A DNA stretch of 8,592 nucleotides from Nitrospiraceae bacterium (GCA_028064945.1 JAPTWQ010000040.1:1-8592); one strand, 5' to 3'. Positions 1 through 7,900 are shown, counted from the stretch's first letter. Made by a program: numbers and translations. The notes: generated from the letters alone by a model not told the origin.

Positions 1-1095
1 TCCGACTCGCTCCAACCCCAGCCCTTCCGTGTTGGGAATCCGTCCGGTCGCCACCAGCAAGGCATCGCCTTTCAGGCTTTCCTTTTCGAGATCCACGTGA
101 AAGAAGCCTTGTCGGTGCTCCACGGACCGGGGAACGGTGTTCAGAAGGACCCGAATGCCCTCTGCCTCCAGATACGTTTGCAATTCCTTTCCGAGGTCCG
201 GATCCATGCGTTTGAGAAGTTGGTCCCTACGTTGAATGACGGTGACCTTTGCCCCCAGACGACGATAGGACTGCCCCAGTTCGAGCGCAACAAATCCCCC
301 TCCCACAATGATCAGATGGTCCGGGATCTTCCCCGAAAACAAAGCTTCGGTCGAGGTCCAGAAAGGCGTCGACGCGAGACCGGGAATGTCAGATGTCGCA
401 GGACGGCTCCCCGTCGCGATCAGGACCCGGTCGGCGTCAATGACCGTTTCGGATCCGTGGGGATCCTTGACCAAAAGAGTGCGGTCGTCAATGAATGATG
501 CGGATCCCTCCCTCAGAGTGATGGAAGGATACTCTTTCAGGAGCTGGATATATTTTTTTTCGCGAAGTTCGAGAACTCGCGTCTCCAGCTGGATCTTCAG
601 AAGATTCGGATCCCTCCGGATCACATCCGACACGATTCCCAGGAACGGTTGCGAAAGAGGTTCGTAGGCGTGATGAGCCTGGCGAATCAGGATTTTGGAT
701 GGAACGCACCCGACGTTAACACACGTTCCTCCCACGGTTCCCCGCTCGACCAGGGTGACGCGGGCACCGCCTTCGGCCGCCCGGATCGCCGCCGCAAACG
801 CTCCTGACCCCGCACCAACGATGGCCACATGGAGGTTCGACTCCCCGGAGGCAGGACTCTTCGGAGGGATTGTGCGGTTTTTCGCCCCTGTCTCTTCCAG
901 ATCGTAGCCGGCGTGACGAACGGCCTCCCGAAGAAAAGGGAAGGAGACATCTTTTTTAAAGTCGACCTCACCGGTGCGCTTTTCGAATGAAACGCGGGCA
1001 CCCAACACGTCGGGAATTTGATGGAGAATTTTTTCCACGGTCCGGGCGCAATGATCGCATGTCATGCCTTGAACTTTGAACGTCATTGATTTCAT
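1..1095 (-). CDS. merA: Mercuric reductase MerA, N-terminal 365 residues (gene runs off the left edge)
   Basis: Cytosolic flavoenzyme that reduces Hg(II) to volatile Hg(0) with NADPH. The frame is open from an ATG at 1095 to the window edge, with no stop. Residues 1-70 form a heavy-metal-associated domain with GMTCDHC (Cys13, Cys16). After a short linker comes the FAD-binding Rossmann motif VGAGSG (93-98), then the redox-active site GTCVNVGCVPSK (Cys125 and Cys130), which is diagnostic for MerA within the disulfide oxidoreductases. An ATG motif lies at 227-229 and a second nucleotide-binding glycine motif, VGGGFVALELG, at 264-274. The missing part should hold the dimerisation domain and the C-terminal vicinal cysteines; MerA with one such N-terminal domain is usually about 550 residues. 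The start is set by AAGGGGG at 1103-1109, 7 bases upstream. An in-frame ATG at 1086 is less well placed. It follows merP by 35 bases as the last visible gene of the operon. Identification is firm; completeness cannot be judged. Confidence 0.96.
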   Translation of the reverse strand, partial: MKSMTFKVQGMTCDHCARTVEKILHQIPDVLGARVSFEKRTGEVDFKKDVSFPFLREAVRHAGYDLEETGAKNRTIPPKSPASGESNLHVAIVGAGSGAFAAAIRAAEGGARVTLVERGTVGGTCVNVGCVPSKILIRQAHHAYEPLSQPFLGIVSDVIRRDPNLLKIQLETRVLELREKKYIQLLKEYPSITLREGSASFIDDRTLLVKDPHGSETVIDADRVLIATGSRPATSDIPGLASTPFWTSTEALFSGKIPDHLIIVGGGFVALELGQSYRRLGAKVTVIQRRDQLLKRMDPDLGKELQTYLEAEGIRVLLNTVPRSVEHRQGFFHVDLEKESLKGDALLVATGRIPNTEGLGLERVG

Positions 1096-1101
1096 AGAAA
1101 T

Positions 1102-1109
1102 ACCCCCTT
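1102..1109 (-). promoter_or_regulatory. Ribosome binding site of merA
   Basis: The minus strand reads AAGGGGGT, 7 bases before the ATG at 1095. It fixes the merA start within the 35-base gap after merP. Confidence 0.7.
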
Positions 1110-1130
1110 ATTCAATGAAAGATAGGTTGT

Positions 1131-1478
1131 TTATTGCATTACTGGTGGTTTGTCATCGGAATTCGAAAGCGTTCTGACCGAAAGGAGGGAAGAGGGATAT
1201 CCGGCATCCCCGGTGGCTTTTTCGAGATCCCCGATCCGGACCTTTTCCTTCTGGATCCAGACCGTGGCCGTTTTTGACTCAAGACTGGCCCGAACCCGAA
1301 GAACACCTGGAAGATTCTCGAGAGATCTCCTGACGGTCAACGGACACAACTCACAGTGCATCGAGGGAATCGACAACCGGACTTCTTCCACCACCGATCC
1401 CGCGGCCAACGCCGCCGAAGTAAAGCCCAATGCTACAATCGACCACAACAGAACAACAAAGAGAGAGAGCCGACGCAT
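1131..1478 (-). CDS. merP: Periplasmic mercury-binding protein MerP
   Basis: Periplasmic Hg(II) scavenger that passes the ion to the membrane transporter MerT. The 115-residue product starts with a signal peptide: Arg-Arg, a hydrophobic core at about residues 5-22, and an Ala-Leu-Ala cleavage region near 23-26. The remainder is one heavy-metal-associated fold with metal ligands Cys42 and Cys45 in SMHCELCP, followed by TVRRSLENLPGV and a late DAGYPSS, all in MerP-like order. The usual Gly-Met-Thr-Cys is replaced by Ser-Met-His-Cys. After DAGYPSS there is a polar tail of about 20 residues, longer than in the classical Tn501/Tn21 MerP. The start is supported by GGAGG 7 bases upstream, immediately next to the merT stop codon, which implies translational coupling. 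Lying between merT and merA is the classical order. A generic periplasmic heavy-metal-binding protein is the alternative, but context makes MerP much likelier. Confidence 0.92.
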   Translation of the reverse strand: MRRLSLFVVLLWSIVALGFTSAALAAGSVVEEVRLSIPSMHCELCPLTVRRSLENLPGVLRVRASLESKTATVWIQKEKVRIGDLEKATGDAGYPSSLLSVRTLSNSDDKPPVMQ

Positions 1479-1485
1479 CTTTATT

Positions 1486-1490
1486 CCTCC
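1486..1490 (-). promoter_or_regulatory. Ribosome binding site of merP, abutting the merT stop
   Basis: The minus strand reads GGAGG, 7 bases before the merP ATG at 1478. The merT stop TGA (1493-1491) directly precedes it, so ribosomes finishing merT would be delivered to the merP site. Confidence 0.8.
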
Positions 1491-1856
1491 TCATTCATGA
1501 AACAGCCACGACGCATACCACGGGAAAGTGAGGAGCAAAAAGCTCAAGAGCAGAATGCTCCATAAGAGCCTGTATGTTCGTTTGACGGGTTTTGCGCAAA
1601 AGCTTCCTGTTGTGCAGCTCCGGGATTTCCGAAAGAACGCGGACCAGACCCCCCAGCCCAGAAAGAGAAGGGAGAGCGCGACAAACCAGGGCCGCCAGGG
1701 ATCCAGGGCCGCCAGCCGGCTGGCCCAGGCCCCTCCAAACCCTAAGGAGACCAATAAAAGAGGACCAACGCAACAGGCGACGGAAAGAATCGAGGCCAGA
1801 AAACCGGCCGCCAAGGGAACCTGCCCGCCAGGCTCCCTTCTCTGTTTTATGAGCAT
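1491..1856 (-). CDS. merT: Mercuric ion transport protein MerT
   Basis: Inner-membrane protein that receives Hg(II) from MerP and releases it to cytosolic thiols and MerA. The 121-residue product (classical MerT is about 116) has three predicted membrane segments at about 14-39, 55-74 and 96-112. The vicinal pair Cys28-Cys29 lies in the first segment (SVACCVGPLLLVSLGFGGAW). A second pair, Cys81 and Cys87, lies in the loop between segments 2 and 3, with the same six-residue spacing as Cys76/Cys82 of classical MerT. LDPWRPWF matches the family's ALEPYRP region. The frame stays open upstream to an ATG at 1925, but that would overlap the preceding gene. The ATG at 1856 has GGAGG 4 bases upstream and gives the expected length, so I chose it. 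Only 13 bases separate it from the upstream stop, so it is in the same operon and probably coupled. Confidence 0.95.
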   Translation of the reverse strand: MLIKQRREPGGQVPLAAGFLASILSVACCVGPLLLVSLGFGGAWASRLAALDPWRPWFVALSLLFLGWGVWSAFFRKSRSCTTGSFCAKPVKRTYRLLWSILLLSFLLLTFPWYASWLFHE

Positions 1857-1860
1857 TTTT

Positions 1861-1866
1861 CCTCCC
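1861..1866 (-). promoter_or_regulatory. Ribosome binding site of merT, decides the start
   Basis: The minus strand reads GGGAGG, 4 bases before the ATG at 1856. It lies inside the 13-base gap after the upstream gene and favours this start over in-frame ATGs at 1886 and 1925. Confidence 0.75.
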
Positions 1867-1869
1867 GTT

Positions 1870-2337
1870 TCAAGGACAACCGCCATCTGTTTTGTCCCTT
1901 TCGATGTGAGCCCCCTCGGGAACACAAACTGCCGGTTGTCTGAATTTTCGAACGAGATCGGTTCCCGTCAGGATCAAAAGTCCGACCAGACCGGCATACA
2001 TGGCCGGATGGTAGAATTTCATCCCGAGCGGTATGGCTAGGGCGGTTAACAGATATCCCGCCAGAAAAGAACCGTTCCGGTGGCTTCGGTAGGATCGCCA
2101 GGCTCCCCAGCCTCCCAAAAGAAGGGAACCAACCATCAAAGGGAAAAGGAGGTGTTTCTTGATCAGGACACCCAGGCCGATTGCCCCGACAAAAGAGAGA
2201 ATAGCGGGAATTCCGGCGCAGCACAGGACTGCGAAAAGCGTCACGAACGCCGCTCCGATTCCCACTCCCACCCCTGTCGCTGGATTTTTAGATGAAAGAT
2301 CCGACCGGGGAGGTGTTTCCGTTGTGTTCTGCTCCAT
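1870..2337 (-). CDS. merC: MerC-family mercury transport membrane protein
   Basis: Predicted inner-membrane mercury uptake protein and first gene of the mer operon. The 155-residue product has a polar N-terminus (1-22) and four predicted membrane segments at about 24-46, 48-80 (possibly two short ones), 90-106 and 110-127. The vicinal pair Cys39-Cys40 sits in the first segment, followed by IPAILSFVGAIGLGVL, which resembles MerC after its metal-binding cysteines. The last segment and what follows (YAGLVGLLILTGTDLVRKF) also follow MerC layout, and Cys138 and Cys154 lie in the polar tail. MerC typically has a Cys-x-x-Cys pair; here the two cysteines are adjacent, as in MerT and MerF, so a MerF-like or hybrid assignment is possible. 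The frame is open to an ATG at 2508 inside the promoter, but GGAGG lies 8 bases before 2337 and the intervening residues do not look protein-like. The family call is good; the symbol is less certain. Confidence 0.75.
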   Translation of the reverse strand: MEQNTTETPPRSDLSSKNPATGVGVGIGAAFVTLFAVLCCAGIPAILSFVGAIGLGVLIKKHLLFPLMVGSLLLGGWGAWRSYRSHRNGSFLAGYLLTALAIPLGMKFYHPAMYAGLVGLLILTGTDLVRKFRQPAVCVPEGAHIERDKTDGGCP

Positions 2338-2345
2338 TGTTTCTT

Positions 2346-2350
2346 CCTCC
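2346..2350 (-). promoter_or_regulatory. Ribosome binding site of the merC-like gene, decides the start
   Basis: The minus strand reads GGAGG, 8 bases before the ATG at 2337. The in-frame ATGs at 2400, 2478 and 2508 lack such a site. Confidence 0.75.
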
Positions 2351-2476
2351 AAAAAATGAATCTGCCAATGATGACGGTCCGTCTTGTTTCCCTTTTCCAT
2401 TGGCTCTTGGGGCCAAGGCCCGACGCCTGCGGTGAAATGAACGTTTTTGAAATTCCTCAAATGAACTATGAAGATC

Positions 2477-2508
2477 ATGCTACACCCTCGACCTAAGGCG
2501 AGGGTCAA
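2477..2508 (-). promoter_or_regulatory. Mer operon promoter with MerR-family-type operator
   Basis: On the minus strand a -35 box TTGACC (2508-2503) is followed, after 20 bases, by a -10-like TAGCAT (2482-2477); a 19-base reading with GTAGCA also works. Between and overlapping them lies an inverted repeat, ACCCTCG (2505-2499) and CGAGGGT (2490-2484), with an 8-base centre. A dyad centred in an over-long 19-20 base spacer is the hallmark of MerR-family promoters, where the bound activator underwinds the DNA. The arms starting inside TTGACC resemble the CueR/CadR/PbrR layout more than the classical Tn21 mer operator. An A-rich tract just upstream could act as an UP element. The regulator gene is not in the window. 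Confidence 0.75.
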
Positions 2509-2719
2509 GTCCTTTTTTTCCGTTTAATCTTCTCCCGAACAATTCTTTTCTGATACAGGTATGATTCACTATTCCAGACCATTTTCAACTCCAGCCTTCT
2601 CTTCCTTCGATGGCTAAAAAACGGGAGATGCCGGGTCCGTAAAATCGATCGGGTCTTTTTCTTGTGGCAGCTCCGGATCCTCCGCCGGGTCTGTCTGAAC
2701 CCAAAAAGAGCTCTTGTGA

Positions 2720-3661
2720 TCAGTAATCGAAAAACACCCCCACGGAAAGATACTGCTCCCTGGTGAACAGGAGATCCCCCATCGGAGAATATCCATTATA
2801 AAAATCGATGGCCGGCCGGATCTGGAAATAGGATCCCGGACGGTGAAACAGGAGGCCCGTCTGAATGTCCTCATTCAGGAAAAATCCGTTGATGCCGCGC
2901 GATTCGAGGTTGAAGGCGGCATAGGCGCGTCCGTTCTGACCGAAAAGGCGTTCCAGAGGGTCGGTGTACAGTTCGAACCCTGTGATTCCGACAAGCCCAT
3001 CCGCAAAAGAAGAATAATAGCCAAGAGAGACAACCCGATAAGCTCCTCCCCCGTAGATCCGGATATTGGGAGTGATATCGTAGGAAGGAATGACCTGAAG
3101 CGTTTCCTGTCCGAAGTCGGAGAGTTTGTTCAGATGGGAAAGCTGGGTGAAGTTGTACCCGGTGTGTGAACTTTCGTGGTAGAAGAACACGCGGGCGGAC
3201 CACTTCCCCCACCGGACGGTGATCGGAAGGCCAATCACATAGTCAGCGTCGATCAGGTAGGTCGACGTACCGAAGAACCCGAATCGATTGAAGGCGGCAC
3301 CCATGACACCGACTTGGAGCGCTTTATTGACTCCTTCCGTGGGGGATTCGAACCGGGCGATCCCGAAATCCCCTCCGAACGTCCCGTTGAACTGCCCGTA
3401 TCCATTATTGGAAACGCTGAAGAACTGGACCGCGGACGTCGGTTGCCGGGGATCGGCAAGGAGAGGGGTGAAGACATCCTGGGACGGAAAAAGGATCGTC
3501 CGGACTCCGGCCCGGGAGGATTGCTCCGTCGACGTTTCCGGATCCGGGTCCAGAGTCACGTTGGCGGGGGGAGCGGCGGCCGCAAGACAGACCTCTCCTT
3601 CCAGAAAAAGAGATGTTCCCATAAAGAAAAACATAGACAACACAAAAATGAAAATACCCAT
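2720..3661 (-). CDS. DUF1207-family envelope protein
   Basis: The 313-residue product begins with a hydrophobic signal segment (about 3-20) and probable cleavage near the alanine run at 27-30. No lipobox fits around Cys25. The mature part is rich in Tyr, Phe and Gly in alternating patterns and ends in Phe-Phe-Asp-Tyr, as expected for an outer-membrane barrel. Family signatures recalled for DUF1207 are VFTPLLADPRQP (63-74), a block at 137-171 containing IDADYVIGLPITVRWGKWS then YHESSHTGYNF, and RIYGGGAYRV (201-210). The conserved HESSH could be functional, but the family has no assigned activity that I know of. The ATG at 3661 has only a distant GAGGGG about 13 bases upstream; ATGs at 3634 and 3619 would shorten the signal peptide. 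It lies 282 bases downstream of the barrel gene, so it may have its own promoter. Family call good, function unknown. Confidence 0.82.
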   Translation of the reverse strand: MGIFIFVLSMFFFMGTSLFLEGEVCLAAAAPPANVTLDPDPETSTEQSSRAGVRTILFPSQDVFTPLLADPRQPTSAVQFFSVSNNGYGQFNGTFGGDFGIARFESPTEGVNKALQVGVMGAAFNRFGFFGTSTYLIDADYVIGLPITVRWGKWSARVFFYHESSHTGYNFTQLSHLNKLSDFGQETLQVIPSYDITPNIRIYGGGAYRVVSLGYYSSFADGLVGITGFELYTDPLERLFGQNGRAYAAFNLESRGINGFFLNEDIQTGLLFHRPGSYFQIRPAIDFYNGYSPMGDLLFTREQYLSVGVFFDY

Positions 3662-3943
3662 AAGGCAAAAATTTCCCCTCTATTAAGGATATGGAGTGTT
3701 GTTGAAGCTTTTTCGGGAAACGTCTTTCAGGGATTAGTCGGAAAAACACGCTTGCCTTTACAGGCTGTTGTTTCCATCCGACAGGATTCTTCATTCCGGA
3801 GGTCTGTGGAACGTTTCGCCCACGGCAAGAATCTTTTCATTGCCCATTCTTCCCACACTCTCTTGCCGGTGCCAGTCATCCGGAGCGGTGACCAGAGAAA
3901 AGATTTTTTTGCCTGTTCGAGCGATCGCCCAAAAAATCCGTTT
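3662..3943. other. Intergenic region between the barrel gene and the DUF1207 gene
   Basis: No gene is supported. It contains an 8-base inverted repeat (3823-3830 with 3861-3868) without a U-run, and a GCGATCGC palindrome near 3921. A promoter for the DUF1207 gene is expected here, but I found no -35/-10 pair good enough to report. Confidence 0.4.
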
Positions 3944-4729
3944 TCAGAAAAAGAAGGTCGTCCCGATTTTCGGTCCCCAAAACATCTCGACGAGGGAGCA
4001 GTACAGGAGATTCATCGAAAGGAACACCGCCCGGTCCGGCTGGATGAAGTATTCTCCCCCCACCTCTCCCCGATAAAAGACGGGCGCTACGGGAGTGGTT
4101 GTAGCGTTGTAGGTACGGGCACTCCCCAGGGGCCAGAGTGCGGCGAAATTGGAGAAGCCCCCCCAGGAGCTCCAGCGATCCTGGACAAAGGCCCGAAATC
4201 CGAGAACGGGAACCGGAATGGATCCGAGAAACGCCGCGTTCGGGACAGACGGATTTCCGTTGTTTCCGGGAAGGAAATCCTGGACGATCTCCCCTCCTTC
4301 AAACAACAGCCCTGTGGTCAGCGTCCCTTCATGAATCGCGCCCCCAATACCTCCCTGGAACGACTCCAGGTTCCCCGAAACGGTCCCTTTTTCGCTGCCC
4401 GGATTCGGCGCATAGGTTGCAGAGACGGAGGGGATCTGGATCAGACCGATATTGACGTCGGTCACAAAGGCCCAATGGGAGGTTTTTTCAGGAGAAAGAA
4501 AAAAGAGACCGCCGACAGATTCGAAGAGACCGGAACCCTGGGCCTGATTTCCGAATTTGTCGTGGAGCGAGGTTTCATTGAGACCGACACCACCCGAGAT
4601 TTGCTCCTGAAAGGGGGCCGGAGCTTCCTGAGACAATTCAGCCGCTTTCCCGACAATGGAGTTAAGGAAGATCGTCAATGCCACGACAATAAAAACCCAG
4701 ACCCACCTTGACTCCTTGATCCGTGCCAT
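3944..4729 (-). CDS. Predicted outer-membrane beta-barrel protein, unrecognised family
   Basis: I do not recognise the family. The 261-residue product starts with Met-Ala-Arg-Ile-Lys, then a hydrophobic core (about 9-25) and a signal-peptidase-like Gly-Lys-Ala-Ala near 27-30. The mature part is rich in Gly, Ser, Phe and Asn, has alternating hydrophobic/polar stretches, no membrane helices, and ends in Thr-Thr-Phe-Phe-Phe. A C-terminal aromatic is typical of proteins inserted by the BAM machinery. Length suggests a small barrel of roughly 8-12 strands; a lipid-modifying barrel or a porin-like protein are possibilities without direct support. The frame is open to an ATG at 4948 that overlaps the upstream stop by four bases, but residues encoded by 4948-4730 look non-coding, and the signal peptide begins at 4729. 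Neither start has a good ribosome binding site. Same strand as the fused protein upstream and the DUF1207 gene downstream, suggesting a shared envelope role. Confidence 0.7.
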   Translation of the reverse strand: MARIKESRWVWVFIVVALTIFLNSIVGKAAELSQEAPAPFQEQISGGVGLNETSLHDKFGNQAQGSGLFESVGGLFFLSPEKTSHWAFVTDVNIGLIQIPSVSATYAPNPGSEKGTVSGNLESFQGGIGGAIHEGTLTTGLLFEGGEIVQDFLPGNNGNPSVPNAAFLGSIPVPVLGFRAFVQDRWSSWGGFSNFAALWPLGSARTYNATTTPVAPVFYRGEVGGEYFIQPDRAVFLSMNLLYCSLVEMFWGPKIGTTFFF

Positions 4730-4944
4730 GTGGTTTTGCCGAAGTCTGTCTGTCCTGTGCCCCAGGATATCGGGCTCTTTCCGGACGGGGACCGGATCAT
4801 GGTGTACCGCCGGATCGATCCATGGTGTTTTCCACCCCGACGCGAGGAAATCAGTAAAACACATGAGACGTATGCCGATGACACCGGGGAGTCCAAGATC
4901 CCTGGGAACGTGACGACTCCCTCCTCCCGAATCCGCCGAATATG

Positions 4945-7900
4945 TCATGACGTTCGTGAACCGGTCAAAAAGTGAGTGGTATGCTGCCGGGCTTCCTTCA
5001 ACAGAACCACTGCGTGGGATGCGGAGCGTTCCCGGGGTGGCAACCGGTTCAAATAATCGTTCAGGACATTCACGGCGTTGGAGGTGTGTCCGGTCCAGAG
5101 AAGCGTGACGCCATGAAAATAAAGACCGAGGGGAACGAGAAGGCGCCCTTGCAAGGTATGGGTCAGGAAGTTTCTTTCATCGTCTTTCAACGCAGGCTTC
5201 GGGAATCTCTGGACCCTCTTCAGAAGGACGTTCATCCGGCGATTCCCCCGATCTTCTTCCCGCTCCTCTCTCAAGCGGTCGAGGAGATGCCGGAATACCC
5301 GAAAGGACCGTTGTGCACTGGCCAGATCCCCTTGCCTTTGTTCCACAATGGCTGTCAGGTAAGGAAGCAGGATATGCTGACTGTCGGAGATTCCGGGCGT
5401 TTCCTTCAAAAAAACGGATAGGGCTTCCCTGTTCTTTCCTTCTTCCATGAAGGCGAGCCCCAAAAGATAGGCGTTCCTGAAATTGGCGTCGTCCTCCGCT
5501 GTTGCGAAAAGAAGGCGACATGCCCGATCTCCCTGGCCGTCTTCGAGCGCCATCTTCGCCAGAAGACGGCGGGATGCCGGATCACCGGAGGCGGTCCATT
5601 CGTCCTCGGCCACCCGGAACTCACCCCGATCGTTGGCGAGACGGCCCAGCAGTTCATGTCTCTTCGATTGGTCCGAAATGAGGTGCGCGAGAAAGTCGGC
5701 ACGCTCCGGCTTGTGGTGGAGCAGGGCGATGCGGGACAGGGCATAGGCGGCGTGGTCCTCCGGTTCATCGCCAGAATTCCTGACCCACCGGGACAGGTCG
5801 CTTTTCCAGTGAATTCGTTCGAGTTCACGCCGGTTTTTGGTCAGGGTATCATCGAGAAGATACGGAGGGGAGCCGAACTCCAGAAGACCATTCTGATCGG
5901 TGTTCAGGGGGCCCTTTCCGGTCCACTCACGAAGGCCACGGGAACCGGCCACTAACATTCCCCAGACCTCCGGCGGAGTGAGTTTGAGGCGGTCGAAATC
6001 GGCCCTGACCGGGAGGGACAGTCGGGACCGGGACCAACGGTGAAGGGGGAACCGGCTTCCGACAAGCAGAAGATCTCCCTGGGCCAATTGAAAGAGAAGG
6101 GCGTGCGGATAGATGTCCAGAAACGTGCGAATTTCCGCTTTCAAAAGACGAGAAGGGAGGCCATAAAGAGGCAACCATTGGGCAAAGAGACCGCCCGGGG
6201 AGAGATGGCTTTTGGCTGTCTGGAAAAATTCCCGGGTGAAAAGCCGTGAAGGACCGCTCATCCAGGGATTCGAGGGTTCGGAGACGATGACGTCAAAAAC
6301 TTGCCGGGTATAGGACAGGTAGTGACGCCCGTCATCCAGGACAAGATGGAGGCGCGGATCCTCCAGTGCCCCCTGATTGGAATCCCGGAAGATTTGGGCG
6401 GCTCTGACGACCGCCGGCTCAATTTCGGCAACCGTCAGTTTTTCTACAGACGCATGTTGTTCTACGGCACCTGCCGTCACACCGCTGGCCAGGCCGATAA
6501 CCAGCACGTGCCGGGAAGAAGGTCGGAGAAGAAGGGGAATATGTCCCGACAGGATTTCGGTGTTCATGTCGGCTCCGGTCGACGCATCGACCTTGCCGTC
6601 GACGGCGAGGAGACGATAGGGAATCAAGCCCAGACTGGGGCGCTCGACGACCGAAACCGTTGTCTGGATCCCTTCCCTGTAGTAGAGGAGGCGGTAGGAA
6701 GAAAGGATCTGGCGGAGGGGAACACCCTCCTGAAGAAGGTTCCAATAAACGGGGGCTTCCCGATAGATCCCCGCCGTCATCAGGAGAGGATGCCAGGACG
6801 GGGCGAAGAACAGAACTAGCCCCATGATTCCGCCCGCGATCAATGTTCCCGCACGCTGTCGTGGGGATTCCCTGAGGCCCATGGCAAGGATGGCGCCGAC
6901 TCCCAAACCGATGAGTCCCAGAAATTCAACCGACCCTTGCAGACCGAACCGGGGAACCAGGATGGCGGGGATGACCCATGCCCCGATCATATTGCCAAAG
7001 CCCAGCGCGGCATAAACATGGGCGGCGGGTCGATCGGGCGATTCGCCGTCGCCCTTGAGCAACCGGACCGCCACGGGAAAAAGAGCTCCGAAAAGAAAAA
7101 AAGACGGGAACAGGATCAGGATCGCCATGCCTCCGTTGGCGGCCAGGGTATCCGGGTAGGAAAAACCAAAAGTTCCCAGCCATTCCAGAAGAAGGGACGG
7201 CAGCCTTTGAAAAATGGAGAGGGCCAGGATACAGGCGATCAGGACCCCCAGTTCCATATGCGCCAGCACCAGTCGGGGAGACCGGAGGCGGTCCACATGG
7301 GCCGAGACCCAGGAACTTCCCGCTGCAATCCCCAGAATGGCGACGGCAGTGAGGAGCGAGAACGCATAGGTCGAGGATCCCGTCATAAGGACCAGGAGGC
7401 GGGTCCACACGATTTCGAGTCCCAGGGAGACGATTCCCGAAACACCCAGGAGAACAAGGACCAATGTTTTGTCGGGCTGCCGGACGGGAATCGTGTATGG
7501 CAGGGTTGTTTCTGCGTCGCAAACACCGACCCGCTCCCTCTTTCCGGATCTTCGGGACAGAGCGAAGAACCCCAGAATGCCGGCCATGAGATTGAGACTG
7601 ACGGCAATCAACAATGTTCCGTTCATTCCCAGGCGGGGGAGAGTTGCAAAACCCGCCAACAGGCTTCCCGCGACCCCTCCCAGGGCATTGACTGCGTAGA
7701 GAATCCCGGCCTTCCCGGAGGAACGGGACGGGTTCATCGTCGCCAGCAGAAGGGGAAAGGTGCTCCCCATCAAAAATGCGGCCGGGCCCAGAAAAAGAGC
7801 CCCCATCCCCAGATTCAGAAGATCCTGGAGGACGGGAACGCCCTTCAGGAGGGGCCAGACCGCGGCATATAGCCAGCCTCCTTCCTGGGGAAGCGCTTCT

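Larger units (their letters stand above)
2338..2719. other. Gap between the DUF1207 gene and the mer operon: mer promoter and long leader
   Basis: This 382-base gap holds the mer promoter at 2477-2508. Between the predicted transcription start (about 2470) and the merC-like ATG lies an untranslated leader of roughly 130 bases with no clear hairpin or small gene. Upstream of the promoter, 2509-2719 shows nothing I can support: no terminator for the DUF1207 gene with both stem and U-run, and no divergent regulator gene. Confidence 0.5.

Noticed and set aside
2484..2519. A plus-strand hairpin followed by a T-run, resembling an intrinsic terminator.
   Set aside because: Nothing on the plus strand needs terminating here, the T-run starts 7 bases after the stem, and the same dyad is explained by the MerR-type operator on the minus strand.
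2614..2874. An 86-codon minus-strand frame over the 3' end of the DUF1207 gene, which could suggest a frameshifted C-terminal extension.
   Set aside because: The DUF1207 frame ends in an aromatic residue as expected for a barrel, and the alternative frame has neither a start signal nor domain content.
3823..3868. An 8-base inverted repeat, CGGCAAGA/TCTTGCCG, with a 30-base loop.
   Set aside because: No U-run follows on the minus strand, the loop is long, and repeats of this size are expected by chance several times in a window like this.
3176..4711. A 511-codon open frame on the plus strand spanning both barrel-type genes and the gap between them.
   Set aside because: Its product is rich in Arg, Gly, Pro and Asp without recognisable domains, and it lies antisense to two genes with signal peptides and family motifs. 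It is a by-product of their composition.
4887..4921. A 7-base stem GGGAGTC/GACTCCC downstream of the large gene, a possible terminator.
   Set aside because: The loop is 21 bases and there is no U-run; too weak to report as a feature.
6937..7872. A 311-codon plus-strand open frame, with a 356-codon minus-strand frame out of phase at 6926-7996.
   Set aside because: Both overlap the membrane domain of the large fused protein and encode low-complexity, Arg/Gly/Pro-rich sequence typical of shadow frames.
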